A stretch of 40,391 nucleotides of DNA from WJMT01 sp964445575 (lineage in GTDB: Bacteria; Acidobacteriota; Aminicenantia; Aminicenantales; Aminicenantaceae): the NCBI GenBank assembly GCA_964445575.1, contig CAYULB010000015.1, positions 1-40,391 on the forward strand, read 5' to 3'. Positions 14,754 to 22,971 of the stretch are shown here, piece after piece (the first letter of the stretch is position 1; each line of letters starts with the position of its first letter). Under the pieces are notes generated by a model. That model was not told the DNA's origin. It saw only the letters and a program-made list of their open reading frames with translations, and made no database searches. The position numbers and the translations under genes are program-made.

Positions 14754-16082
14754 TTAAGGGTTTTTTTTCTGTTCTTTTGAATTTTTAGCCATGACGGGAA
14801 TGCTGCTCCAGTCATCACCATTGTAGTAAAGGACTTCAGAATACAACTGCGATTTAATCTCAGCCATGACTTTAGGGCTAAATTTTTCCTCTATAAGTCC
14901 TTGTTGATAAGCTTGGGTGTGAAATTTTTCATACCGGTCTGCAAACCGAATTTCTCTAAGATTAAATTCAAAATCAAACTCAAAAAAAAGGCCGGATTTG
15001 GTTTCAATAGAAATGACTTTATCATCCAGGATTCTGATTCGGGCTACTGGATCTCTTAAAAATGCAGAAAGAGCGCTCTTAGTTTTTGGAAAAAGTAAGT
15101 ACCGCGTCTCAACTCCCTGCAAAAGACTTGGTGATCTGTAGTATCCAGTCTGAGTGGAGCCTCCACTATTAAAATCAGGCTCTAAAACCGCCACGAATCC
15201 CTTGTCATACTCATTGTTGCACCCTCCTAAAACAATCTCTTTTTGCCCATCTTCATCCAGGTCATAGAAAATAAAATCTTCGATCCTTCCTGAATTCCAA
15301 TACTCTCTCAGCAAACTGCCCTTATGGTCAAGAACTAGAATCTGGGTGGGAAACATAACAATACTTTCGGATATTAAAACTACTTCTAAGAAGTCATCCC
15401 CAAACAAATCCACCACTGTAAATCCACTAATATACCCCGTTGAATATGTTTTCTCCCCAAATACTATCTCCCGCTCTGGTTTAAAAGCCCACTTGACGTT
15501 TCCTTTATCCGATAAACAAAAAAGTTGGCTTCCTTTCAACTGTCCCAAAGAAGTTGGAGAAAACATCACTTCCTTTCTCTGGTCATTATCAATATCCTGA
15601 ATCAGGATAAGGGGCAGATTCACTAATTTCGTCGGTTTTTCAGAAGGTCTTTTGGCTTGAAAGCGATTCCGGAAAAATTCTTCATTTTGGAGGTCTCTGA
15701 TTCCGGTATCAAAGCGCCAGAGCTCTTTATGACTTTGGTCTAACATCACCAGTTCTGAGCCGAGGATTCTGAAGTCATAAGGCTGAGAAAAAGAGGGATT
15801 CCTCAGAAACACAAAATAAATGACCACCACGGCTATCAAGGGGATTCCTACATAAAGATATTTCCGAATATCTTTGCTTTCGCTTTGATTCCTATTCTTC
15901 ATCCACTGGTCGATCTCTTCCGGATAAGCAAACACCCGGGACTTGGAGGATTCAATATACCGGTGCACCGGCAGCTTAAACTCTTTTTCCCATCTCTGGC
16001 AGGTCCTGACTTCACGGTCTAAATAGTCTGAAATTTCTTTCCAGGATACTAAAATTTTTTTGTCTTTTTTTTGGGCAGTCAT
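14754..16082 (-). CDS. Membrane-anchored HTH protein with extracytoplasmic FG-GAP/propeller-like domain
   Basis: The N-terminal 65 residues form a MerR/excisionase-like helix-turn-helix (ILVSWKEISDYLDREVRTCQ, then RWEKEFKLPVHR and SRVFAYPEEIDQWM). A single membrane segment spans about 76-93 (YVGIPLIAVVVIYFVF). The remaining 350 residues lie outside the cytoplasm and include repeated integrin/FG-GAP-like strands with acidic loops (LIQDIDNDQRKEV, VVDLFGDDFLEVV, FYDLDEDGQKEIV), as in VCBS/FG-GAP beta-propellers. The layout is that of a one-component transmembrane regulator: outside sensor, inside DNA binding. Its target is unknown; the next genes downstream on the same strand are the M14 pair. 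Confidence 0.8.
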   Translation of the reverse strand: MTAQKKDKKILVSWKEISDYLDREVRTCQRWEKEFKLPVHRYIESSKSRVFAYPEEIDQWMKNRNQSESKDIRKYLYVGIPLIAVVVIYFVFLRNPSFSQPYDFRILGSELVMLDQSHKELWRFDTGIRDLQNEEFFRNRFQAKRPSEKPTKLVNLPLILIQDIDNDQRKEVMFSPTSLGQLKGSQLFCLSDKGNVKWAFKPEREIVFGEKTYSTGYISGFTVVDLFGDDFLEVVLISESIVMFPTQILVLDHKGSLLREYWNSGRIEDFIFYDLDEDGQKEIVLGGCNNEYDKGFVAVLEPDFNSGGSTQTGYYRSPSLLQGVETRYLLFPKTKSALSAFLRDPVARIRILDDKVISIETKSGLFFEFDFEFNLREIRFADRYEKFHTQAYQQGLIEEKFSPKVMAEIKSQLYSEVLYYNGDDWSSIPVMAKNSKEQKKNP

Positions 16083-16214
16083 TTTACAATATAATAATCA
16101 GATAAAAATCCCTTGTAGTCAAGTTCAAATATCTAAAATAAGAAAAATGGGTGTGTTTGAAATATAGGCAGAAAAATTCTTTATGGGAACTTTTTACACA
16201 CAGGGGAAAAAAGA

Positions 16215-16242
16215 GGTGAACAGGTATCACGGTACTGTTTTT
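16215..16242 (-). repeat. Dispersed repeat family 2
   Basis: On the minus strand AAAAACAGTACCGTGATACC followed by TGTTCACC. The same 28-base unit, with one mismatch, ends the tandem repeat at 22890-22940. It overlaps the last base pair of the copA stop codon. Confidence 0.8.
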
Positions 16243-18517
16243 AAGAATTTTTTAGTCGGAGGGAATTGGCCACCACAGAAACCGAACTGAAAGCCATGGC
16301 AGCAGCAGCGATAATAGGATCAAGCAGAATGCCAAAAAACGGATACAGCACTCCGGCTGCAATAGGAATCCCCACAGAGTTATAGAAGAACGCCCAAAAC
16401 AGGCTCTGCTTTATGGTGGCTAGAGTCTTCCTGCTGAGTTGAACGGCTTGAACCACTCCCTGTAAATCTCCTTTAATGAGGGTGATGTCAGAGGCTTCCT
16501 TGGCCACATCAGTCCCAGAGCCCAGGGCGATTCCTATATCTGCCTGAGCCAGAGCCGGCGCATCATTGATCCCGTCTCCCACCATCGCCACTTTTTTACC
16601 CTGCTCCTGAAGATTTTTGATTGTATCCACTTTATCCGCTGGCATAACTTCGGAAACGACTTTCTCTATGCCGGCTTTGTGCGCAACGGCTCGAGCCGTT
16701 CTTTGGTTATCACCGGTCAGCATGATAACCTCCATTCCCATATCTTTTAATTTTTCTATAGACTCAGGGGTTTCGTCTTTAAGAGAATCCGCCACACAAA
16801 TGAGGCCGGCTGGCTTTTTATCTACAGCCGCAAATATCAAAGTTTTCCCCTGCTCAGCAAAGTCTCCTGCTTTATCCTCAAGCTCCCCCAGAAATATTCC
16901 TTTTTTATCGAGAAATTTCCGGGTCCCTAAAACCACTGGTTTTCCTTCCACATCTGCCTCAATTCCCAGAGCCTCAAAAGCTTGGAAGTGATCCGGCTGT
17001 TTGAGGGATATTCCTTTTTTCTCCGCACTTTTTATCAAGGCCTCTCCCAGAGGATGTTCTGAATTCAATTCCGCACTCCCGGCATAAAACAGCAGTCTCT
17101 CTTGAGAGAAAGGAGGCACAGCCACTAAATCAGTAACTTCAGGCTGGCCTCTAGTGAGAGTGCCGGTCTTGTCAAAAACAATGGTGTTGATTTTATGGGC
17201 TATTTCTAGAGTCTCCCCTCCTTTAATTAAAATTCCATTTTCAGCGCCTTTTCCTGTTCCCACCATAATGGCTGTTGGGGTGGCCAGTCCCATGGCACAG
17301 GGACAGGCAATGATCATCACAGCCACAAAATTCAAGACCGCAAAGGTCAATGCTGGCTGAGGGCCAAAAACAGCCCACACCCCAAAAGTCACCAATCCAA
17401 TCCCTATCACGATAGTCACAAAATACCCCGCCACTTTATCCGCAAGTCTCTGGATAGGGGCTTTGGAGCCCTGAGCCTGCTCCACCATTTTGATGATCTG
17501 GGCTAAGGCTGTGTGTTTGCCCACTTTGGTCGCTTTGAACCGAAAGCTTCCGGTTTTGTTCATAGTAGCACCGATGACTTCATCTCCCTCTCTTTTTGCT
17601 GCTGGCATGCTCTCTCCTGTGATCATGGACTCATCCACAGAAGATCTTCCTTGAATCACGATTCCATCCACTGGAATCCTTTCCCCTGGTCGGATTTGAA
17701 TTTCATCCCCTTTTTTCACCTGATCCACAGGAATATCCATCTGTTCACCGTCTCGAATCACTCTTGCTGTTTTGGGCTTGAGGTCCATCAGCATCCGGAC
17801 CGCCTCAGAAGTGCGGCTTTTGGCTCTTGCTTCCAACATTCTTCCCAATATAATGATCACAATAATCATAGAAGAAGTATCAAAATAAACATGAGGTTTG
17901 ATGCCTCCGGAAACAAAAAAAGAAGGAAACAGTACAGCAGCCACACTGTACAGATAAGCGGAAGATGAACCTACTGCTATTAAGGTATTCATGTCCGCAC
18001 TTCCATGCCTCAAAGCATTCCATGCCCCCGTGTAAAAAGGCCATCCGATCCAGAACTGGACAGGCGTTGCCATAAGCCAGAGAAAATAAGGGCTGTTCAT
18101 GAAAGAAGGAAGCCAGGGGAACCATTGAGGTGAGCTTCCTAAAAACACCAGCACAGCTAAAAATATACCTGCTGTTAGCCTGACCTTTAGTCGGTTGAAC
18201 CTTTCAAGGTGATCTGCCTGGGGCTGGTCTCTCCGGCTCTCTTCAGGTTCTTCCTTTACTCCGTATCCAGCCTTTTCCACAGCTTTCTTTATATCCCCTA
18301 TATTGACTTCAGTAGAAACAAATTCCACAGAGGCCTTGGAATTGGCCAAGTTGACATTTACTTTATGAATGCCTTTTAGCTGGGAAATGCTTTTTTCGAC
18401 TCTTGAAGCACAAGCTGCACAGGACATCCCTGTTACAGGCAGATCTATGCGATGCATAGAGATGCTTTTTTGAGAACTTCCTTTTTTAAATTGCTCTTTT
18501 GCTCTGACATGGTTCAT
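16241..18517 (-). CDS. copA: Copper-translocating P-type ATPase
   Basis: A P1B-type ATPase of 758 residues that exports Cu+ from the cytoplasm. One N-terminal heavy-metal domain has GMSCAAC (C33, C36). The metal-site CPC lies at C405-C407 in the sixth membrane helix, the phosphorylation site DKTGT starts at D449, SEHPLGEA carries the His-Pro motif of the nucleotide domain, and GDGINDAPAL closes the hinge. Eight membrane segments fit the usual topology. The ATG has GGGGAG close upstream. No chaperone or regulator gene is adjacent, but a 6-bp dyad overlaps the presumed promoter. Confidence 0.96.
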   Translation of the reverse strand: MNHVRAKEQFKKGSSQKSISMHRIDLPVTGMSCAACASRVEKSISQLKGIHKVNVNLANSKASVEFVSTEVNIGDIKKAVEKAGYGVKEEPEESRRDQPQADHLERFNRLKVRLTAGIFLAVLVFLGSSPQWFPWLPSFMNSPYFLWLMATPVQFWIGWPFYTGAWNALRHGSADMNTLIAVGSSSAYLYSVAAVLFPSFFVSGGIKPHVYFDTSSMIIVIIILGRMLEARAKSRTSEAVRMLMDLKPKTARVIRDGEQMDIPVDQVKKGDEIQIRPGERIPVDGIVIQGRSSVDESMITGESMPAAKREGDEVIGATMNKTGSFRFKATKVGKHTALAQIIKMVEQAQGSKAPIQRLADKVAGYFVTIVIGIGLVTFGVWAVFGPQPALTFAVLNFVAVMIIACPCAMGLATPTAIMVGTGKGAENGILIKGGETLEIAHKINTIVFDKTGTLTRGQPEVTDLVAVPPFSQERLLFYAGSAELNSEHPLGEALIKSAEKKGISLKQPDHFQAFEALGIEADVEGKPVVLGTRKFLDKKGIFLGELEDKAGDFAEQGKTLIFAAVDKKPAGLICVADSLKDETPESIEKLKDMGMEVIMLTGDNQRTARAVAHKAGIEKVVSEVMPADKVDTIKNLQEQGKKVAMVGDGINDAPALAQADIGIALGSGTDVAKEASDITLIKGDLQGVVQAVQLSRKTLATIKQSLFWAFFYNSVGIPIAAGVLYPFFGILLDPIIAAAAMAFSSVSVVANSLRLKNS

Positions 18518-18559
18518 ACTCTCCCCGTTGTATTTAAAAGCGTTAAGGGAAATTTATAT

Positions 18560-18576
18560 TCTATAATTTCTATAGA
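18560..18576 (-). promoter_or_regulatory. Dyad next to the copA -10 box, possible operator
   Basis: TCTATA and TATAGA are separated by five bases, immediately downstream (minus strand) of a perfect TATAAT (18583-18578). The dyad covers the expected transcription start of copA, 43 bases from its ATG. The -35 match is poor, which fits an activator-dependent or repressed metal promoter but does not prove it. Confidence 0.35.
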
Positions 18577-18661
18577 TATTATAAACAATCACAATATAAC
18601 ATAGCACTTAAGTTTATGTCAAATGAAAAGCTCTTAACACACATGTCTCGGCATCCATCAT

Positions 18662-18740
18662 CTAACCTGGGTTATTCATGAGCCGAGATTTCAGCAGATG
18701 CAAGGCATCAGGACATGAAGCTTCAGTGAGGGCTGAGAAG
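18662..18740 (+). repeat. Dispersed repeat family 1, long-type left part
   Basis: Begins CTAACCTGGGTTATTCATGAG and continues CCGAGATT..CAGCAGATGCAAGGCATCAGG; about four of five bases agree with the inverted copy at 14640-14581. The hairpin loop of that copy is deleted here, leaving the palindrome TGAAGCTTCA at 18716-18725. It ends at the stop of the ABC permease gene. Confidence 0.75.
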
Positions 18741-18744
18741 GTTT

Positions 18745-20019
18745 TTACTTATACCTGACCCACTTGATGATCTCAGGAAAGCTGGGGCGCTTTCCATACA
18801 TCAAAAGTCCCACCCGATAGATTTTTCCCGCAACCCAGATCATTCCGACCGTGGTCACAGCCAGCAGAACAATGGAGCCTAAAATCTGAATAAAAGGAGG
18901 GAGCAGAATGCAGATGCGGAGAAGCATCAAAATAGGAGAAAAAAACGGAATCAAAGAAAGCACTACAGAAAGAGTGCTCTCAGGAGCGCGCATCACAAAC
19001 ATCATCAAAAGGATAGGCACCACCAGCATCATGGTTACCGGCATAACCAGCTGCTGAGCTTCTTTTTCTGAATTGACTGTGGAACCAATGGCGGCATAAA
19101 TGGTTGCAAACAGGAAATACCCGAGTATAAAAAAGACTACAAAATAGACAAACACATAAGTGGGAATGGAAGGGATCTTGAATCCGGATGCTTGAGGGAA
19201 AATCCCACTGACAAGTGAACTGCTGTAAGAAGAAAGAGCCACTCCAAACACAGCCCAAATCAGATACTGAGTCAGACCCACAGCTGCGATACCCAATATC
19301 TTGCCTGCCATCAATTGAGAAGGCCTTAAAGAGGAAAGAACGATCTCCACAACTCGGGAAGTTTTCTCTTCAATCACTCCTCTGAGTATGATCTGCCCGT
19401 AAAAAATCAGAGTCATGTAGAGAATGAGCACCAGTATGTAGGAAACAATAAAAGTCCCTCCCGTATCCTCTTCCACTCCTTTTTTAGTTACTTTTTGAGT
19501 CTTAAAATCAACCTGTTTTATGTATCGGGAGACTTCCTGAGGGTCCAGTCCTGCTTTTTTCAGCCTTTTCTCAACAATGACAGAGTTCAGCACTTTATTA
19601 AGGCTGCTGATTTTTTCAAAATCAGATACATGTTCAGAGGTGAACTCAACCGTTCCTCCTTCTATGATATTTTCAGGAATGTACATATATGCTGAAAGCT
19701 CCCCGTCCAGGACTTTCTGATTAAGGCTTTCTTTAAGCTGATCCAAATCAGCAGTCACTTTATACTTCTCCAGAATATACCTGGGCCTTCCGTCTTTCAA
19801 TTTAAAGTCCATCCGGCTTTCCAGCTCCTTATAGACCTCTCTGCTGGTATCGATCACTCCGATGCGCTCCTGGTCTCCCACAGACATCACAGAAACCAAA
19901 ACCGGAACAAAAATAAACAGTCCAATGACCACAGGACCCAGAATAGTACCCAGTAAAAATGCTTTGGTCCTCACTATCTGAAGGTACTCTCTTTTGATGA
20001 CAGCCAGTATCTTATGCAC
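18745..20019 (-). CDS. ABC-2 type exporter permease, NatB-like
   Basis: Membrane subunit of a NatAB-type exporter. I choose the GTG at 20019 (424 residues) because GGGAGAG lies four bases upstream and the product then starts with HKILAVIKREY, the usual N-terminus (an amphipathic elbow helix before the first membrane span). After the first span comes a large extracytoplasmic domain of about 170 residues (VIDTSREVYKELESRMD ...), then about five spans including YILVLILYMTLIFYGQII and the RGVIEEKTSRVVEI motif typical of the NatB/YhaP group. It overlaps the ATPase gene by eight bases. Substrate unknown: sodium or organic compounds are options from relatives. Confidence 0.85.
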   Translation of the reverse strand: MHKILAVIKREYLQIVRTKAFLLGTILGPVVIGLFIFVPVLVSVMSVGDQERIGVIDTSREVYKELESRMDFKLKDGRPRYILEKYKVTADLDQLKESLNQKVLDGELSAYMYIPENIIEGGTVEFTSEHVSDFEKISSLNKVLNSVIVEKRLKKAGLDPQEVSRYIKQVDFKTQKVTKKGVEEDTGGTFIVSYILVLILYMTLIFYGQIILRGVIEEKTSRVVEIVLSSLRPSQLMAGKILGIAAVGLTQYLIWAVFGVALSSYSSSLVSGIFPQASGFKIPSIPTYVFVYFVVFFILGYFLFATIYAAIGSTVNSEKEAQQLVMPVTMMLVVPILLMMFVMRAPESTLSVVLSLIPFFSPILMLLRICILLPPFIQILGSIVLLAVTTVGMIWVAGKIYRVGLLMYGKRPSFPEIIKWVRYK

Positions 20020-20914
20020 TTTTCTCTCCCACTTTTTCAATAAAAATCGCATTCAAGGTGGGCTCTTTGATTTCGAATCGGTCGATCCTGACTTTGCCGG
20101 CCAGCGATGCCAATAGATTCTGAGGATCAGCCTGGTCTTTTAACTTGACCTCCATGTATTTTCCGTAGTCATCAACCTTATCCACATCTGGATATTTTCT
20201 GACCATTCGGGCATCTCCATCATATTCCAGAATAACGGTATTTCTTCCGTAGTTTCTTTTGATCTCAGCAAGGTTTCCCTTCAGGACACTCTGAGCCTTG
20301 TTGATAAGGCATATATTATCACAGATCATTTCAACCTGCTCCATGCGGTGAGTGGAAAAAATTATGGTCACTCCTCTATCCTTCATCTCCAGCATGATAT
20401 CCTTCAACAGTTTTGTGTTCACCGGGTCAAGGCCGCTGAACGGCTCATCCAGAATAATGAGTTCAGGTTCATGGATGACTGTGGCTATAAACTGCACCTT
20501 CTGCTGCATTCCTCTGGAAAGCTCTTCGATCTTTTTATCTTTCCATCCCAATAGGTCAAACCTTTCCAGCCATCTGTCAATAGCATCTTTGGCTTTCTGA
20601 CCTCTAAAATCTTTCAAATCTGCCAGAAAAACAAGATGCTCTCCTACTTTCATCTTTGGATAAAGGCCTCTTTCTTCCGGGAGATAGCCGATCCGGCTTT
20701 TCATTCTCTCGCTCATCTTTTCTCCCAGAACGCTGATCTTTCCCTTATCCGGGATAATAACATTCATGATCATGCGGATAGTAGTGGTCTTTCCCGCGCC
20801 GTTAGGCCCCAGCAGTCCGTAAACACTTCTCTCTGAAACATCAAACGACAGATTTTTTACCGCATAAAAACTTCCGTATTTTTTGGATATGTTTTCAACA
20901 TCTATGGCATTCAT
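20012..20914 (-). CDS. ABC exporter ATPase, NatA-like
   Basis: A 300-residue ABC ATPase. Walker A is GPNGAGKT near residue 35, the signature is LSRGMQQK, Walker B and catalytic glutamate are LIILDEPFSGLDP, and the H-loop is FSTHRMEQ. The C-terminal 80 residues form an accessory domain (ILEYDGDARMVRKYPDVDKV) typical of the NatA/DUF4162 group. A promoter with a perfect TATAAT lies upstream, and the permease follows with overlap. Confidence 0.92.
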   Translation of the reverse strand: MNAIDVENISKKYGSFYAVKNLSFDVSERSVYGLLGPNGAGKTTTIRMIMNVIIPDKGKISVLGEKMSERMKSRIGYLPEERGLYPKMKVGEHLVFLADLKDFRGQKAKDAIDRWLERFDLLGWKDKKIEELSRGMQQKVQFIATVIHEPELIILDEPFSGLDPVNTKLLKDIMLEMKDRGVTIIFSTHRMEQVEMICDNICLINKAQSVLKGNLAEIKRNYGRNTVILEYDGDARMVRKYPDVDKVDDYGKYMEVKLKDQADPQNLLASLAGKVRIDRFEIKEPTLNAIFIEKVGEKSA

Positions 20915-20957
20915 TGCCGTATCCTCTTGTGTTCTATCCTATGATAAAATTTTTTAT

Positions 20958-20986
20958 ATTATAGGACTCCATCATTTTTTAAGCAA
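20958..20986 (-). promoter_or_regulatory. Sigma-70 type promoter of the natAB-like operon
   Basis: TTGCTT (20986-20981), 17-base spacer, perfect TATAAT (20963-20958), 44 bases before the ATPase start. An inverted pair TCCTAT (20937-20942) and ATAGGA (20961-20966) overlaps the -10 region and could be an operator. Confidence 0.6.
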
Positions 20987-21149
20987 TAAAGAAAATTCGA
21001 GGCTGGACCGCTAGTTTACAATTAACTTTTAATCTGAAGGGAGCCCAAGCCACACCTCAATTTCACCGCTGTTTTTTTATGAACAATTCCGGTTAACTAT
21101 TTTCTCAATTTGTCGTATATTACAGTAAACCCTTAAATGGAGAGTGACA

Positions 21150-22871
21150 ATGAAAAAAGGAAAATACATACTGATCATTTTTTTGATATTTTTTATTCTT
21201 CTTGCCGCAACCTTTGTTTCTTTCCTTTACTATGAATTTGCCAGACCTCCTTCAGTAAAGCCAGGCTCCTGCCTTGAGGTCAATCTCTCGGGAAAGATTG
21301 TGGAAATGTCTTACCCGGATTATTTTGCTGTTCTTTTTAAGCAGAAGCCCCCCCTTTCCATGCATGACCTCTGGACCAATATACGTAAAGCCAAGGTAGA
21401 CCCCAAAATAGACAGCATCCTGTTGAGATTGGGATATCTTCAGTGCGATTGGGGAAAAGTCAATGAAATCAGAGAGCTGATTCTGGATTTTCGATCATCA
21501 GGGAAAAAAGTCTATGCTTATATTGAAGAGTCTTTTGAACTGGATAAAGAGTATTATCTTGCCTCTGCCTGTGACCGGGTCATTCTTCATCCAGAGGGGA
21601 TACTCATTATAAATGGAATCGGTGGCTACATCCCTTTTATAAAAAAAATGCTGGACAAAATCGGAGTGGAAGCTGAAGTGGAAAGAGTAGAGGAATACAA
21701 GACCGCTTATAACATGTTTACCCAAGACCATCTGACCCCTGCTCACAAAGAGATGATAGAGTCTCTGTACAGCGAAATTTTTTCCATCTACTTGAAAACC
21801 GTCTCCAAGCAGAGAGGGAAAACCGAACAAGAATTCAAACAACTTCTGGATCATGCTTTTTTTCAAGGCCGTGAAGCCAAGAAAGCAGAACTGGTGGATG
21901 AGGTGTTTTATGAAGATGAATTATGGGATTTAATTGAGGGAGAGGATGAGAAAAAACACCGAATCAGCCATTCCCGGTACTTAAAAACACCGCCTTCCTC
22001 ACTGGGACTGAACAAAGGCAAAAAAATTGCTCTGCTCTATGGAGTGGGGCCCATTATCACAGGAGAAGGAGCCTACACTATCATGGGAAGCCAGACCGTC
22101 ACCAAATGGATCCGAAGCGCAAGAAAAGATGAATCTATCAAAGCGATTGTTTTTCGGGTAGACAGTCCTGGGGGTTCTGTGGCGGCCTCAGATTCTATAT
22201 GGAGAGAAATCACTCTAGCAAAAAAGGAAAAGCCGGTAGTGGTATCCATGTCAGATGTTGCTGGTTCCGGAGGCTACCAGGTTTCCATGGCCGCTCATAA
22301 AATCGTGGCCCATCCCCAGACACTAACGGGATCCATTGGAGTGATCTTTGCTAAATTCAATATGGAGAAACTGTACCAAAAACTGGGCATATCAGGAGAT
22401 AAGATTGCTTTTGGAGAAAAAGCAGACATGTTTACCACATTCCGGGAAAGCACGGAAGAAGAAAGACATCTTTTAAAACAAATAATTTTAAATACCTATG
22501 ACAGTTTCATTACTAAGGTTGCAAATAACCGCAACATGACAAAGCAGGAAGTTGATAAAGTTGGAAAAGGACGAGTCTGGACCGGAAGCCAGGCGAAAAG
22601 ACTGGGGCTCATTGACGAAACAGGCGGCCTTTCCAAAGCGGTGCAGCTGGCTAAAGAACTGGCTGGGATTCCTTCTGAGGAAGAGGTAAAATTTGTGGTG
22701 CGGCCTAAGAAAATATCTCTTTGGGGCGCCCTTCTTGGCCGGACCGTGACCAGCCCGCAATCCGAAATATTTATATTTGACCAAAAAACCCAAGAAATGC
22801 TGCTGACGTTTAAAGTACTGAAAGAGGAGGTCATATGGTCGCTGATGCCGTTCTGGATTTCCCCCCAGTAA
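21150..22871 (+). CDS. sppA: Signal peptide peptidase SppA, long (67K) type
   Basis: Membrane serine protease that degrades cleaved signal peptides. I start at ATG 21150 since GGAG lies seven bases before it; a GTG six bases earlier is too close to that site. One N-terminal membrane anchor (YILIIFLIFFILLAATF) is followed by two tandem S49 domains. The catalytic lysine is in the first domain (K184 in EYKTAYN) and the nucleophile in the second (S373 in AGSGGY), as in the E. coli SppA where one polypeptide supplies both halves. 573 residues is the usual length. It is transcribed divergently from the ABC exporter. Confidence 0.93.
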   Translation: MKKGKYILIIFLIFFILLAATFVSFLYYEFARPPSVKPGSCLEVNLSGKIVEMSYPDYFAVLFKQKPPLSMHDLWTNIRKAKVDPKIDSILLRLGYLQCDWGKVNEIRELILDFRSSGKKVYAYIEESFELDKEYYLASACDRVILHPEGILIINGIGGYIPFIKKMLDKIGVEAEVERVEEYKTAYNMFTQDHLTPAHKEMIESLYSEIFSIYLKTVSKQRGKTEQEFKQLLDHAFFQGREAKKAELVDEVFYEDELWDLIEGEDEKKHRISHSRYLKTPPSSLGLNKGKKIALLYGVGPIITGEGAYTIMGSQTVTKWIRSARKDESIKAIVFRVDSPGGSVAASDSIWREITLAKKEKPVVVSMSDVAGSGGYQVSMAAHKIVAHPQTLTGSIGVIFAKFNMEKLYQKLGISGDKIAFGEKADMFTTFRESTEEERHLLKQIILNTYDSFITKVANNRNMTKQEVDKVGKGRVWTGSQAKRLGLIDETGGLSKAVQLAKELAGIPSEEEVKFVVRPKKISLWGALLGRTVTSPQSEIFIFDQKTQEMLLTFKVLKEEVIWSLMPFWISPQ

Positions 22872-22889
22872 ACAATCAAGTCAAAACAG

Positions 22890-22940
22890 TAAGTAAAAAC
22901 AGTACCGTAAGTAAAAACAGTACCGTCATACCTGTTCACC
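22890..22940 (+). repeat. Dispersed repeat family 2 with tandem 18-base units
   Basis: Two perfect units TAAGTAAAAACAGTACCG (22890-22907 and 22908-22925), preceded by a degenerate partial unit at 22877-22889 and followed by TCATACCTGTTCACC. It fills the space between the convergent sppA and helicase genes. The last 28 bases match 16215-16242 in the other orientation. Confidence 0.9.
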
Positions 22941-22971
22941 TATTTTCCATTCACAATTCGCTGTGTTCATC

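Noticed and set aside
22890..22925. Tandem 18-base units as a possible CRISPR array
   Set aside because: The units abut with no spacers, and no cas gene is present.
22496..22939. Minus-strand open frame of 147 codons with repeated N-terminal residues
   Set aside because: It is antisense to the sppA catalytic region and its start lies in the tandem repeat.
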